Source: an uncultured Spirochaetaceae bacterium (GTDB lineage: Bacteria > Spirochaetota > Spirochaetia > Treponematales > UBA12059). Taken from it: a stretch of DNA of 7,512 nucleotides. Location of the stretch: the NCBI GenBank assembly GCA_938004315.1, contig CALKWG010000221.1, positions 1 through 7,512 on the forward strand, read 5' to 3'. The notes beneath the pieces are model-generated. The model saw nothing but the letters and a program-made list of their open reading frames with translations, was not told the DNA's origin and did no database searches. Shown here piece after piece: positions 1 through 6,448 of this stretch. Made by a program: the position numbers and the translations under genes. How positions within the stretch are numbered: the first letter of the stretch is position 1; the number at the start of each line of letters is the position of its first letter.

Positions 1-2
1 TA

Positions 3-698
3 CATATAAGCGCGGTTAAGAATAACCTGCGCACCTGCGACAAGCCCTTCGTGGTCCACACCGAATATTCGTCTACCGTAGACTACCGGGGGCTCTTACG
101 GCGCCTGGCGGACGGACGCACCACCATTACCCTGCCCGACGCCCTGGCCGTGATCGAGCTCCTCTGGATGGAGCTTCGCAAGGCCCTGGCGGCCGGCGAG
201 GTCGTGAAGCTCCCCTTCGGCTCCTTCTATCTCTGCGCCTGCGGCACCTTCCAAGAGCCCGACCAGCCCTTTATGTACGGCGATAAGGCCCACGGGCACG
301 ACATCAGGCTGCATTTCAGGGCCAATAAGGTCGAGGAGGAGCTCCTGGCCAAGGAGACCGCGGTGGAGCGGGGGGCCATCTACGACAAGCAGGCCCCCGT
401 CCTGATACGGGCGGTCTCCGCCTCTAGCGGCGAGCCTTTGAGCGCCGAGCGGGGCGACTACCTGACCTTGAACGGCCAGCGCCTGAAGTTCGACAAGGAC
501 CGCGACGACCTGGGCGTCTGGTACAAGAACGGCGCCGAGCATCGGGCGGCCAAGTACGCCGCCGTGATGCCCGGCACCGTGATCGCGCAGGTGCCGCCGG
601 AGCTGGAGCCGGGCCAGTACGTCATGCTTATCCGCACCAGCCCCAACGGCAAGGACGTTAAGACCGCCGCCCTGCCCGCCCCCGTCTCTATAGCTTAA
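3..698 (+). CDS. HU-fold DNA-binding protein with C-terminal DUF4469-like domain (5' partial)
   Basis: Probably a nucleoid-type DNA-binding protein. Numbering visible residues from the codon at position 3, residues 1 to about 110 resemble the divergent HU/IHF fold of Bacteroidota and spirochaete proteins. They include TTITLPDALAVIE followed by an amphipathic helix and the turn KLPFGSF, comparable to the GFGSF turn of HU. Residues about 130-225 match the DUF4469 (Ig-like) pattern, with GDYLTLNGQRLKFD, DDLGVWY and PPELEPGQYVMLIRT. A GTG at 51 could be taken as the start, but the frame stays open to the window edge and encodes HISAVKNNL, which resembles the usual N-terminus of this family. The true start is therefore probably upstream. 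TAA is at 696-698 and a strong terminator begins 24 bases later. The gene converges on the glycan operon and is probably transcribed separately. Its DNA target and role are unknown. Family assignment is by recall, not by a search. Confidence 0.8.
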   Translation, partial: HISAVKNNLRTCDKPFVVHTEYSSTVDYRGLLRRLADGRTTITLPDALAVIELLWMELRKALAAGEVVKLPFGSFYLCACGTFQEPDQPFMYGDKAHGHDIRLHFRANKVEEELLAKETAVERGAIYDKQAPVLIRAVSASSGEPLSAERGDYLTLNGQRLKFDKDRDDLGVWYKNGAEHRAAKYAAVMPGTVIAQVPPELEPGQYVMLIRTSPNGKDVKTAALPAPVSIA

Positions 699-721
699 GC
701 CCCCGCCCGACCTAATGGCCC

Positions 722-757
722 CGGGCGACCGCGTATCGGCGCGGTCGCCCGTTTTTT
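722..757 (+). terminator. Strong intrinsic terminator of the HU-like gene
   Basis: A perfect 12-bp GC-rich stem (722-733 pairing with 740-751) has a 6-base loop (TATCGG) and is followed directly by six T residues (752-757). It starts 24 bases after the TAA of the HU-like gene. On the opposite strand the hairpin is not followed by a T tract, so it is not expected to stop the leftward operon efficiently. Confidence 0.93.
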
Positions 758-760
758 AAC

Positions 761-775
761 TTGCATTATATGCAA
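761..775. repeat. Isolated dyad TTGCAT-TAT-ATGCAA
   Basis: Perfect 6-bp arms (761-766 and 770-775) flank a 3-base centre, three bases past the T tract of the first terminator. It looks like a transcription-factor half-site pair, but no promoter or gene start follows. Its centre (768) is 15 bp from the first box of the neighbouring array and its sequence differs, so it is probably a separate element. Chance occurrence in AT-rich DNA cannot be excluded. Confidence 0.4.
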
Positions 776-776
776 A

Positions 777-877
777 ATCCATATTGGATCATGGTACGGA
801 TCCAATTGGATCCGACGCGAAATCAACTTGATTCTTAGGAATTTCCAATTGGATTCGTACCGTATATCAACTTGATT
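777..877. repeat. Five-copy array of palindromic boxes phased at about 22 bp
   Basis: Five short dyads fit one pattern, ATC(C/A)A, 1-3 bases, then T(G/T)GAT. Box 1 is ATCCATATTGGAT (777-789, centre 783). Box 2 is CGGATCCAATTGGATCCG (797-814, centre 805.5, a perfect 18-bp palindrome). Box 3 is AATCAACTTGATT (821-833, centre 827). Box 4 is TCCAATTGGA (844-853, centre 848.5). Box 5 is ATCAACTTGAT (866-876, centre 871). Centre spacings are 22.5, 21.5, 21.5 and 22.5 bp, close to two helical turns, so all boxes would lie on roughly one face of the DNA. From box 2 on, the two box types alternate, forming an imperfect 43-44 bp tandem duplication (802-844 and 845-888). The binding protein is unknown. 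The array could be an operator cluster, a nucleoid or partition site, or a genome-wide intergenic repeat. Confidence 0.7.
793..861. repeat. Long inverted repeat, 18-base arms
   Basis: Positions 793-810 and 844-861 are reverse complements at 17 of 18 bases. In a rightward RNA the single mismatch (799 G against 855 T) would be a G-U pair, giving an uninterrupted 18-bp stem with a 33-base loop. It includes boxes 2 and 4 of the palindrome array, so it partly follows from them. The pairing also covers the flanking GGTAC/GTACC, which lies outside the box consensus. Confidence 0.7.
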
Positions 878-917
878 TTCGTCCTACCAGCGGTATGCCG
901 CGGGCGCGTGGCTGCCT

Positions 918-939
918 ACCGTCGATACGACGGTTTTTT
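918..939 (+). terminator. Second, orphan rightward intrinsic terminator
   Basis: A 7-bp stem (ACCGTCG at 918-924 with CGACGGT at 928-934) closes a 3-base ATA loop and runs straight into a T tract (934-939). It lies 160 bases past the end of the first terminator with no rightward gene between them. It may be a backup terminator for the HU-like gene or the 3' end of a short non-coding transcript. The opposite strand lacks a T tract after the hairpin. Confidence 0.75.
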
Positions 940-1059
940 CGCGGGGGACCGCTTCTCCCCGCCGTAGAGGTCTATCATCCCGCCCCGCCCGACGCGGCCG
1001 CAGCGCGCTGCCGGGTAGTAGATAACGGAAGTCCTTCTTAGATCGCGTTTAATACTATC

Positions 1060-1080
1060 GTGAAATACCATACATTTCAC
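1060..1080. repeat. Dyad just past the end of the glycan operon
   Basis: Perfect 7-bp arms, GTGAAAT (1060-1066) and ATTTCAC (1074-1080), are separated by 7 bases. The element ends two bases before the TAG codon (1083-1085) of the last leftward gene. As leftward RNA it would form a small AT-rich hairpin without a following T tract, so it is a poor intrinsic terminator. It could be a 3'-end stabilising hairpin or a protein-binding dyad. Confidence 0.45.
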
Positions 1081-1082
1081 CC

Positions 1083-2186
1083 CTATACAATCCCGTCGCC
1101 TAGGATCCGCCTTAAGGCGTCCGTAAGTAGCGCGCCTCCCGCCGCCGGGGAAAGCGATCTTAGGTAGTAGCTGCGGGCGGCCGCGGCTGCGGCGGCGTAA
1201 TGCTCCGGATCGCGGAGCTCCGTCAGGGCCTGGGCGTAGTCCGCCGGGCTGCGGGCCGTGCGGGCGCCGGCGGCGGGCGCGTCATAGCCCTCCAGGGCCT
1301 CCGGGCTGCCTACGAAGGGCATGCCGTACATGAAGGCCTCCGCCGTCTTGACCTTGATGCCCGAGCCCCAGGGCACGGGAGAGGCCACCGCGTCCGCCCG
1401 CGCGTACAGGCCGTCCAAGTCCTCCACGAAGCCCAGCACCCGCACCCGCGCGGAGCCCAGCTCCGCCGCGTAGGCGTCGAAGCCGCGCCCGGCCACGGTT
1501 AGGCTGCCGGGCACCAGCGGCATGACCCGGCGCGCCAGGAAGCGCGCCGCCTCTACGTTGGGCTTAAAGGCCGAGCCCACGAAGAGGTAGCGCGGCTCGC
1601 CCTGGCGGTAAGCCTTGGGCGCCGGCCGGCGGTCGGGCACCATGGGCGGCAGGATCAGCTCCGGCCGGCGGCCGTAGTCCCGCTCCAGCTCGTCAGCGTC
1701 GCGGGCGGACAGGGCGATGGCCAGGTCCGCGCGCTCCATCGCGGCGCGCTCCGCACGAACGACCGCCGGCAGCTTCAGGAGCTCCGCCGCCGCCCCCCCG
1801 CGGAGCGCGCTCCGTAAAAGGTAGCGCCGCTCGTCGTTATGGAACAGCGCGGCCACGGCGCAGCGCGGGTTCAGGGCCTTGGCCTCGCGGCAAGCCGCCC
1901 CGTAGACGGATTGGTCCACGAAGAGGAGGCCCGCCCCGTCCTCTAGGCCGCGCTCAAGCTCGGCGTAGGCGGCCGGGGCATAGAGCGGGAAGCGGCCGGC
2001 CAGCGCCCGCCCCAGGGACTTGAGGCGCCCCGGGCGCCCCTCGAGCTCGTCCATATAGATGCCGCGCACGCCGTCGGGGCCGAAGAAGCCTTCCAGCGCG
2101 GCGTAGACGGAGGCGGAGACCACGTCCGCCCCGCCGTAGACGCCGCGGACCGCGCCGCCGCGGAGGTACAGCGCCTTAACGCCCAA
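1083..2186 (-). CDS. GT-B fold glycosyltransferase, GT4-like (Glyco_trans_1_4 type)
   Basis: A 367-residue putative sugar transferase of the GT-B fold, probably acting on a lipid-linked acceptor at the cytoplasmic face. The C-terminal donor domain begins near residue 199 with YLFVGSAFKPNVEAARFL. It continues with the acidic loop GFVEDLDGLYARAD (252-265) and GSGIKVKTAEAFMYGMP (274-290), a G-x-G-x-x-x-K-x-x-E arrangement seen in this GT4 subgroup. E283 corresponds to the second Glu of the EX7E motif, and the first is not Glu here. The N-terminal acceptor domain is poorly conserved but has a GGAD loop (18-21). No signal peptide or clear transmembrane segment is visible. The start is TTG (2184-2186), overlapping the previous gene by 11 bases; no ATG or GTG fits nearby, and an AAGG lies about 9 bases upstream. 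It is the last gene of the operon. Sugar specificity cannot be read from the sequence. Confidence 0.85.
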   Translation of the reverse strand: MGVKALYLRGGAVRGVYGGADVVSASVYAALEGFFGPDGVRGIYMDELEGRPGRLKSLGRALAGRFPLYAPAAYAELERGLEDGAGLLFVDQSVYGAACREAKALNPRCAVAALFHNDERRYLLRSALRGGAAAELLKLPAVVRAERAAMERADLAIALSARDADELERDYGRRPELILPPMVPDRRPAPKAYRQGEPRYLFVGSAFKPNVEAARFLARRVMPLVPGSLTVAGRGFDAYAAELGSARVRVLGFVEDLDGLYARADAVASPVPWGSGIKVKTAEAFMYGMPFVGSPEALEGYDAPAAGARTARSPADYAQALTELRDPEHYAAAAAAARSYYLRSLSPAAGGALLTDALRRILGDGIV

Positions 2187-3084
2187 GCCGGGCCGCCTTG
2201 CGCAGGGGATAGCTTACGATGACGCCTGCTACGTCCGCCAGGAACAGGGCGTGGCGGAGCCAGGCCGGCAAGGACAATCCCAGGGCCTTATTGAGCTCGC
2301 GGCCGTTCTTCTTTAGGAAGCGCGCGTTGTTGCAGGCCGCCTGATGGAAGTAGCGCAGCTTACGCAGGACGAACGAACCCGATCCGTGGGCGCCGCCGCC
2401 GGCCATGCTCCGCGGCAGGTTGGCCTGCACCGCCCGCGGTTCGTATACGATCTTGGCCCCGGCCGCCCGCGCCCGGATCAGGAAATCCGTCTCCTCGCGG
2501 TAGCAGTTGCCCTCGTAGCCCTCGTCGAAGCCGATGCGCGCCGCCAGCCCGGCCCGGCAGAGGAAGGCCGCGTGCACGAAGGGCGCCTCCAGGTAGCCGT
2601 CCGCGGCCGCGTCGAAATGGCAATGGAGCTTGCGCGGCTCCACGAGCGGGCCCGTGAGCCGGGGCCGCCTAGCGGCGAAGGCGATGGGGTCGGCGGCGTC
2701 CTCCTCCGTCTCCATGTACGGGGCGCTGGCCCCCACGATGTCAGCCCCCGACTCCTCCATGGTCTTAAGGAGCCGCTCAAGCGAGCCGGGCAGGAGCAGG
2801 CTGTCGTCGTCCCCGAAGAAGATCAGGGGAAAGCGCGCGGCCTTGATGCCCAGGTTCTTGGCGTGGGTCTGCTTAAGGTTGCGCTCGCTCCGGATATAGC
2901 GCACCCGGGGGTCGGCGGCCGCCAGGGCCGCGACCGCCCGCTCGGTGGCGTCCGGCGAGCAGTCGTCCACCAGGATGAGCTCGCCGCAGACATCCTGCAG
3001 GTAGCTGGGGATAGTCAGGGGAAGGAGGGCGGCCCGGCCGTAGCTGGGCACCACCACGCTTACGGGGCCTAGGCTAGCGGGCAT
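2176..3084 (-). CDS. Family 2 (GT-A) glycosyltransferase
   Basis: A 302-residue GT2 enzyme expected to transfer a sugar from a nucleotide donor to the growing surface glycan. The N-terminal GT-A domain shows VSVVVPSYGR (8-17), LILVDDCS (36-43, the first nucleotide-binding Asp pair) and FFGDDDS (89-95), which contains the DXD metal-binding site. The catalytic-base region is REETDFLIRARAAG (196-209). The C-terminus (277-294) is hydrophobic or amphipathic and may anchor the protein to the inner membrane, but it is too short and mixed to call as a transmembrane helix. The length is normal for small GT2 enzymes. The ATG (3082-3084) lies inside the end of the preceding glycosyltransferase gene (11-base overlap), with a weak GGGAG about 10 bases upstream. 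TAA is at 2176-2178. Donor and linkage are unknown. Confidence 0.9.
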   Translation of the reverse strand: MPASLGPVSVVVPSYGRAALLPLTIPSYLQDVCGELILVDDCSPDATERAVAALAAADPRVRYIRSERNLKQTHAKNLGIKAARFPLIFFGDDDSLLLPGSLERLLKTMEESGADIVGASAPYMETEEDAADPIAFAARRPRLTGPLVEPRKLHCHFDAAADGYLEAPFVHAAFLCRAGLAARIGFDEGYEGNCYREETDFLIRARAAGAKIVYEPRAVQANLPRSMAGGGAHGSGSFVLRKLRYFHQAACNNARFLKKNGRELNKALGLSLPAWLRHALFLADVAGVIVSYPLRKAARLGR

Positions 3085-4132
3085 CGCGCGCCAGCTCCCG
3101 TAGGCGCCGCCCCCAGGCGGCCAGGCCGTAGCGTTCGGCGCAGGCGCGGTGCAGGAGCGCCTTGCGCTCGGGCTCCCGCCAGTCCGCCGCCGCCGCCATG
3201 ATCGCCGCGCGGGCCGCCTCGGGCCGGTCAGCGTCCACCGGATAGACCCCGGGAAAGCCCTCCGCCGCCAGCTCGGCCACGCCGCCCACGCGGCTACCCA
3301 CCACCGGCAGGCCGGAGGAGAGCGCCTCCAGGCTAACCATCTCGAAGCCCTCGTAGCGCGAGGGCAGGTACATCACGTCGCAGGAGCGGTACAGCGCCGG
3401 GAGCTCGTCGAGCTTGACGCCGATCCGCCATTCGATCCCCGGCATACACTCAAGCTCCCCGACGTTGACCCGCGCTGGAGCGGCGACGACGAACTGAAGC
3501 TCTCCGCCGTCGCTCAGCTCCGCGACGCGGGCGATCCTATCTACGCCCTTGGCGTGTCCCAGCCTGCCGATGAATAGGACGCGGACGGGCCCCGGGGCGC
3601 GGCGCGCGCCGTCGGGGAGGAAGGCGCCGTCGTCCACCGTGTTCTGCAGGACGCGGATGCGGGAAGCCGGCGCCCCGTACATGCGGGCCCATTCGCGCCC
3701 GGCCCGGCGCGATACCGCCGCCAGGAGCTTGGCGCGGCGTCCGGCCGCGGCCTCCAGGAGCTCCTCCGGCCGCCAGCCGGCCGAGCGCCGGCCCTTGACC
3801 GCGAAGCGGAAGCCGCGCATGGAGCCGTGGCAGAAGAGGATGTCCGCGGGGGCCAGGAACGCGGAGAAGCCGTTGCCGATAAGGAGCTCGCCCTCCTTAG
3901 CCGTGGCGGCGGCCAGGAGGGACAACGCCGCGCTCTCCGCGACGTAGCCCAGGGGGCCGCGCCTTAGCGGCCGGCTCAGGCGGCCCAGGGCCGAGCGCTC
4001 CAGGCGGGCGCGGTCCAGGATGCGTACGCGATAGCCGCCCTCGGCCAGGGCGCGCGCGGCGTAGAGCATGACCCGCTCTACCCCGCCTACGTCCGACACG
4101 CCGTTGGGCGATATGATGCAGGCTCGTTTCAC
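3074..4132 (-). CDS. Family 4 glycosyltransferase (GT-B)
   Basis: A 352-residue retaining glycosyltransferase of the GT4 family. The N-terminal domain has the glycine-rich loop GGVERVML (16-23) typical of GT4 enzymes. The C-terminal domain starts with VLFIGRLGHAKGVDRI (185-200), where R190 and K195 match the conserved Arg and Lys that hold the donor phosphates. It contains YEGFEMVSLEALSSGLPVV (260-278), a complete EX7E motif with E261 and E269. Length is normal and no key residue is missing. The start is GTG (4130-4132), in a GTGA four-base overlap with the flippase stop, and AGGA lies 6 bases upstream, which supports it. It ends in an 11-base overlap with the GT2 gene. It likely adds one sugar of the repeat unit; specificity is undetermined. 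Confidence 0.92.
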   Translation of the reverse strand: MKRACIISPNGVSDVGGVERVMLYAARALAEGGYRVRILDRARLERSALGRLSRPLRRGPLGYVAESAALSLLAAATAKEGELLIGNGFSAFLAPADILFCHGSMRGFRFAVKGRRSAGWRPEELLEAAAGRRAKLLAAVSRRAGREWARMYGAPASRIRVLQNTVDDGAFLPDGARRAPGPVRVLFIGRLGHAKGVDRIARVAELSDGGELQFVVAAPARVNVGELECMPGIEWRIGVKLDELPALYRSCDVMYLPSRYEGFEMVSLEALSSGLPVVGSRVGGVAELAAEGFPGVYPVDADRPEAARAAIMAAAADWREPERKALLHRACAERYGLAAWGRRLRELARDAR

Positions 4133-5586
4133 GTGTTTTCCTTAGGTCTTTTTACGGCGGCCAGGACCCGCCCCAGGGCTTCGCGCGCCAGCTCGTCGCC
4201 GCTTATTAGGAGCCAGGCGGCGTAGGTCGCCGCGCCGGCGGCGGAGGCGGCGGCCAGCCGCGCGGCACCGGGCGCCATCAGGGCGGAGACTCCGGAGGCG
4301 GCGGCCCAGCAGGCCGCCGAGCCGCTCAGGTAGCGGAGCCCGTCCTTGGCGACGGCGATGCCGGCCAAGGCCCCGCGGCCGGCCAGGGCCAGGTGCGCCA
4401 CGGCCACGGCGGCCTCGGCGGCCAGCATGCCCACGGCCGCGCCCACGTGGCCCAGGCCGGGGATCAGGAGCGCGCAGGCGGCGCCGCCGACCGCGGCGCC
4501 CAGGCCGAACGACAGGAGCATGCGCCGCTCCCGCCCGGTAGGTATGAGCACCTGCATCTGCAGGAAATTAGACAGCCCCACGACCGGCACCAGCCAGGCC
4601 GTGACGCGCAGAGAGGCGCGCGCCGCCCCGAATTCCGCCCCGGCGAAGAGGGCCACCAGGTCGGGCGCCACCGCCGAGAGCCCGGCCGCGGCGGGCAGGG
4701 CGAACAGGGCCATGGCCCCGAACGATCGCTTCAGGACGCGGCGGTATTCGCCATGGTCGCTCTCCGCCAGCGCGGACAAGCGGGGCAGGAGCACCGCGCT
4801 CAAGGTGGCGCTGACGGTGACCACCATGCGCGCGATGCGCAGGGCTATCACGTAGAGCCCCGCCTGCTCCCGGGGGGCCAGGAGCCCCAGGAAGAGCAGG
4901 TCCATGTTGGTGTAGCCGGTAACGGCGAAGCTGACGGCCGCCAGCGCCGCCATGCCGGGCAGGTGCCGGAGCGGCTTAAGGCCGCCCAGCTCAGGCTTGG
5001 CCAGGCGCAGGGCCGCCCGCAGGTTCACCGCCACGGATACCAGCATGGTGGCGGCGTAGAGCCCCGCGTAGGCGACGGCGTCGCCGGGCACGCGCACGAA
5101 GACGAATAGCGCCGCCACGAAGAGCGCCTGCACGCCCAGGTTGCGCAGGCCTATGTAGCGGAATTCCTCCATGCCCTGGAAGAACCACTCCAGGCCGGCC
5201 CCCGCCGCCAGGATGGTGGCGCCGTACACGGCCAGGAGGCCCGCGTCCGCCCGGTAGCGCGGCACCAGGGCCACGACCAGGGCGAAGGCCGCCGCCGCCA
5301 AGGAAGCCGCGGCCAACGAGAGGGCGTAGAGCTCCGCCAGGACCTTACCCAGCGCGGCGCGGTCATGGCGGGCCTTGGCCACGGCACGGACGCCGTAGAC
5401 CGAGAGGCCCAGGCCCGCGGCCACGATGAAATAGTTGGCCAGCGAGCCGGCCACGCCCAGGCGCCCCATGTTGGCCGGCCCCAAGACCCGCGCCGCGTAG
5501 GGGTAGGTAACCAGGGGCACCGCCACGTTCAGCACCGTGGTCAGGCTCGAATACAGGTAGTTCTTAACGACGGAACGCTCAGCCAC
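4129..5586 (-). CDS. wzx: Wzx-type oligosaccharide flippase (MOP superfamily)
   Basis: A 485-residue polytopic membrane protein resembling RfbX/Wzx flippases (COG2244), which move undecaprenyl-linked oligosaccharides across the inner membrane. The N-terminus KNYLYSSLTTVLNVAVPLVTY (8-28) and VLGPANMGRLGVA (34-46) are characteristic. So are the internal GLEWFFQGMEEFRYIGLRN (131-149), the region around TNMDLLFLG (226-234) and PTGRERRML (349-357). Roughly 12-14 hydrophobic segments span the length, the last near 443-461. A basic tail follows. The start is GTG (5584-5586), inside the end of the deacetylase gene by 8 bases, with a modest GGGG just upstream. The stop overlaps the next start by 4 bases. 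A single flippase among glycosyltransferases is the best evidence that the cluster makes an exported glycan. The symbol denotes function class, not a traced orthologue. Confidence 0.9.
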   Translation of the reverse strand: MAERSVVKNYLYSSLTTVLNVAVPLVTYPYAARVLGPANMGRLGVAGSLANYFIVAAGLGLSVYGVRAVAKARHDRAALGKVLAELYALSLAAASLAAAAFALVVALVPRYRADAGLLAVYGATILAAGAGLEWFFQGMEEFRYIGLRNLGVQALFVAALFVFVRVPGDAVAYAGLYAATMLVSVAVNLRAALRLAKPELGGLKPLRHLPGMAALAAVSFAVTGYTNMDLLFLGLLAPREQAGLYVIALRIARMVVTVSATLSAVLLPRLSALAESDHGEYRRVLKRSFGAMALFALPAAAGLSAVAPDLVALFAGAEFGAARASLRVTAWLVPVVGLSNFLQMQVLIPTGRERRMLLSFGLGAAVGGAACALLIPGLGHVGAAVGMLAAEAAVAVAHLALAGRGALAGIAVAKDGLRYLSGSAACWAAASGVSALMAPGAARLAAASAAGAATYAAWLLISGDELAREALGRVLAAVKRPKENT

Positions 5587-6448
5587 GGGGGCCCCGTAGC
5601 GCGCTCGCCAGGGCGGCCCGCGCGCCCGCGTGGGCCAGGTCCGACAGGATGCCGATCTTCAAGGCCGCGGCGCGATAGTCCATGTCCGCGTCCAGCACCG
5701 TCCGGTGCAGTAGATAGGGCGCAGGCCCGCCGGCGGGCTGGGCGCCTAAGGCGGGCGCCGAGAGGGTGGTAAAGAGGAGGCTAAAGCCCAGCTCGGCCGC
5801 CAGCGCCGCGGAGGCCGGCTTATAGGTATCGGGCTCCCCGCCCACCCAGGCGAAGGAGCGCGGATAGGAGCCCAGCTCGGCCTTCATGCGCTCCCGGGCC
5901 TCCGAGAGGTCGGCCCGGATGGCCCCGTCCGCCACGTCGTCCTTGTAGCGCAGGTGGCCGGCCCCGTGGCAGCCAAGGACGTGGCCGCGGGCTACCAGGT
6001 CCCGCGCCTCGTCCCAGCTCATGCCCAGGCGCCCCGCGTCGGGCCCCGCGATGACGTCGTGCTCGGCGCAGAAGCGCCTTTGCGAATCCTCGGGGCAATC
6101 GAGGAGCCCGGTGACCACGAAGAACCAGCCGCGTAGGCCCCGTTCCTCCAGGAGCGGGGCGGCCACCCGGTAATTATCCTCAAGGCCGTCGTCGAAGCTT
6201 ACTATAACTCCCGGCTCCGCGCGCGGCTCCCCGCGCATGAAGGCTACGAGCTCTTCTTCCCCTACGTTCGCATAGCGCGCGGCTAGGTAATCCAGCTGCC
6301 TGGCCAGGGCGTCCCGATGCGCCCGGGGCGTGCCGTGGTAGGCCACGGCGCGGATCAAGCGGGGCCCCCGGGCCGCCTCGCGGCGCTCGGCCAGGCGCCA
6401 GGCCCCGGCGCGGGCCGCGGCCGCGACGGCCGCGTTATAGGCGCCCAT
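5579..6448 (-). CDS. Polysaccharide deacetylase family protein (NodB/CE4)
   Basis: A 289-residue metal-dependent carbohydrate deacetylase homologue. Motif 1 is VIVSFDDGLEDN (81-92), where D86 is the expected general base and D87 the metal ligand. Motif 2 is the metal-binding pair H161-x3-H165 (CHGAGHLR), preceded by the typical LGMSWDEARDLVARGH. The motif-3 region FAWVGGEPDTY (199-209) departs from the usual Arg-Pro pattern, as in other surface-glycan members. No signal peptide or membrane anchor is evident, so it probably acts in the cytoplasm on a lipid-linked or nucleotide-linked sugar before flipping. ATG at 6446-6448 is chosen over the in-frame TTG one codon upstream (6449-6451). The ATG shares its first base with the upstream stop (TGATG) and lies 4 bases from GGGGGAGG, whereas the TTG would be only 1 base from it. 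The 3' end overlaps the flippase start by 8 bases. Confidence 0.88.
   Translation of the reverse strand: MGAYNAAVAAAARAGAWRLAERREAARGPRLIRAVAYHGTPRAHRDALARQLDYLAARYANVGEEELVAFMRGEPRAEPGVIVSFDDGLEDNYRVAAPLLEERGLRGWFFVVTGLLDCPEDSQRRFCAEHDVIAGPDAGRLGMSWDEARDLVARGHVLGCHGAGHLRYKDDVADGAIRADLSEARERMKAELGSYPRSFAWVGGEPDTYKPASAALAAELGFSLLFTTLSAPALGAQPAGGPAPYLLHRTVLDADMDYRAAALKIGILSDLAHAGARAALASALRGPRG

Larger units (their letters stand above)
699..1082. other. Convergent intergenic region, unusually AT-rich in its left half
   Basis: This 384-bp gap lies between two gene ends facing each other, and no credible gene was found in it. Positions 760-890 are markedly AT-rich compared with the flanking genes and hold the palindromes listed separately. 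Positions 940-1059 return to high G+C. They contain only a weak GCGGGG/CCCCGC hairpin (941-946 with 957-962) and a 12-bp self-complementary run GCAGCGCGCTGC (1000-1011), neither followed by a T tract on either strand. No leftward intrinsic terminator for the glycan operon is evident anywhere in the gap. Confidence 0.7.

Noticed and set aside
96..542. Leftward open frame (148 codons) opposite the HU-like gene
   Set aside because: Its low-complexity L/G/V/A composition and full overlap with a gene that has family motifs indicate a shadow frame.
791..838. 15-codon ATG frame inside the palindrome array
   Set aside because: Too short, with no clear ribosome binding site, and its apparent sequence simply reflects the repeated boxes.
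777..877. CRISPR array
   Set aside because: The repeat units are about 10-18 bases, vary in sequence and are separated by gaps of only about 7-12 bases. There are no spacers of 25-40 bases and no cas genes.
777..877. Insertion-sequence remnant or attachment site
   Set aside because: No transposase or integrase fragment, no terminal inverted repeats with target duplication and no tRNA gene are visible nearby.
941..962. Leftward terminator formed by GCGGGG/CCCCGC
   Set aside because: Read leftward the hairpin is followed by GAAAAAAC, not a T tract, so it does not fit an intrinsic terminator in that direction.
1030..1058. Rightward promoter with -10-like TACTAT at 1053-1058
   Set aside because: No matching -35 element lies about 17 bases upstream, and it would only produce antisense RNA into the last glycosyltransferase gene.
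2344..3072. Rightward open frame (242 codons) opposite the GT2 gene
   Set aside because: A shadow of the GT2 reading frame in GC-rich DNA; composition is biased and no motif is visible, while the opposite strand has all GT2 motifs.
4393..5109. Long rightward open frame (238 codons) opposite the flippase gene
   Set aside because: It is antisense to a clearly recognisable flippase. Its translation is rich in G, R, H and Q, as expected from the complement of GC-rich codons, and shows no recognisable domain.
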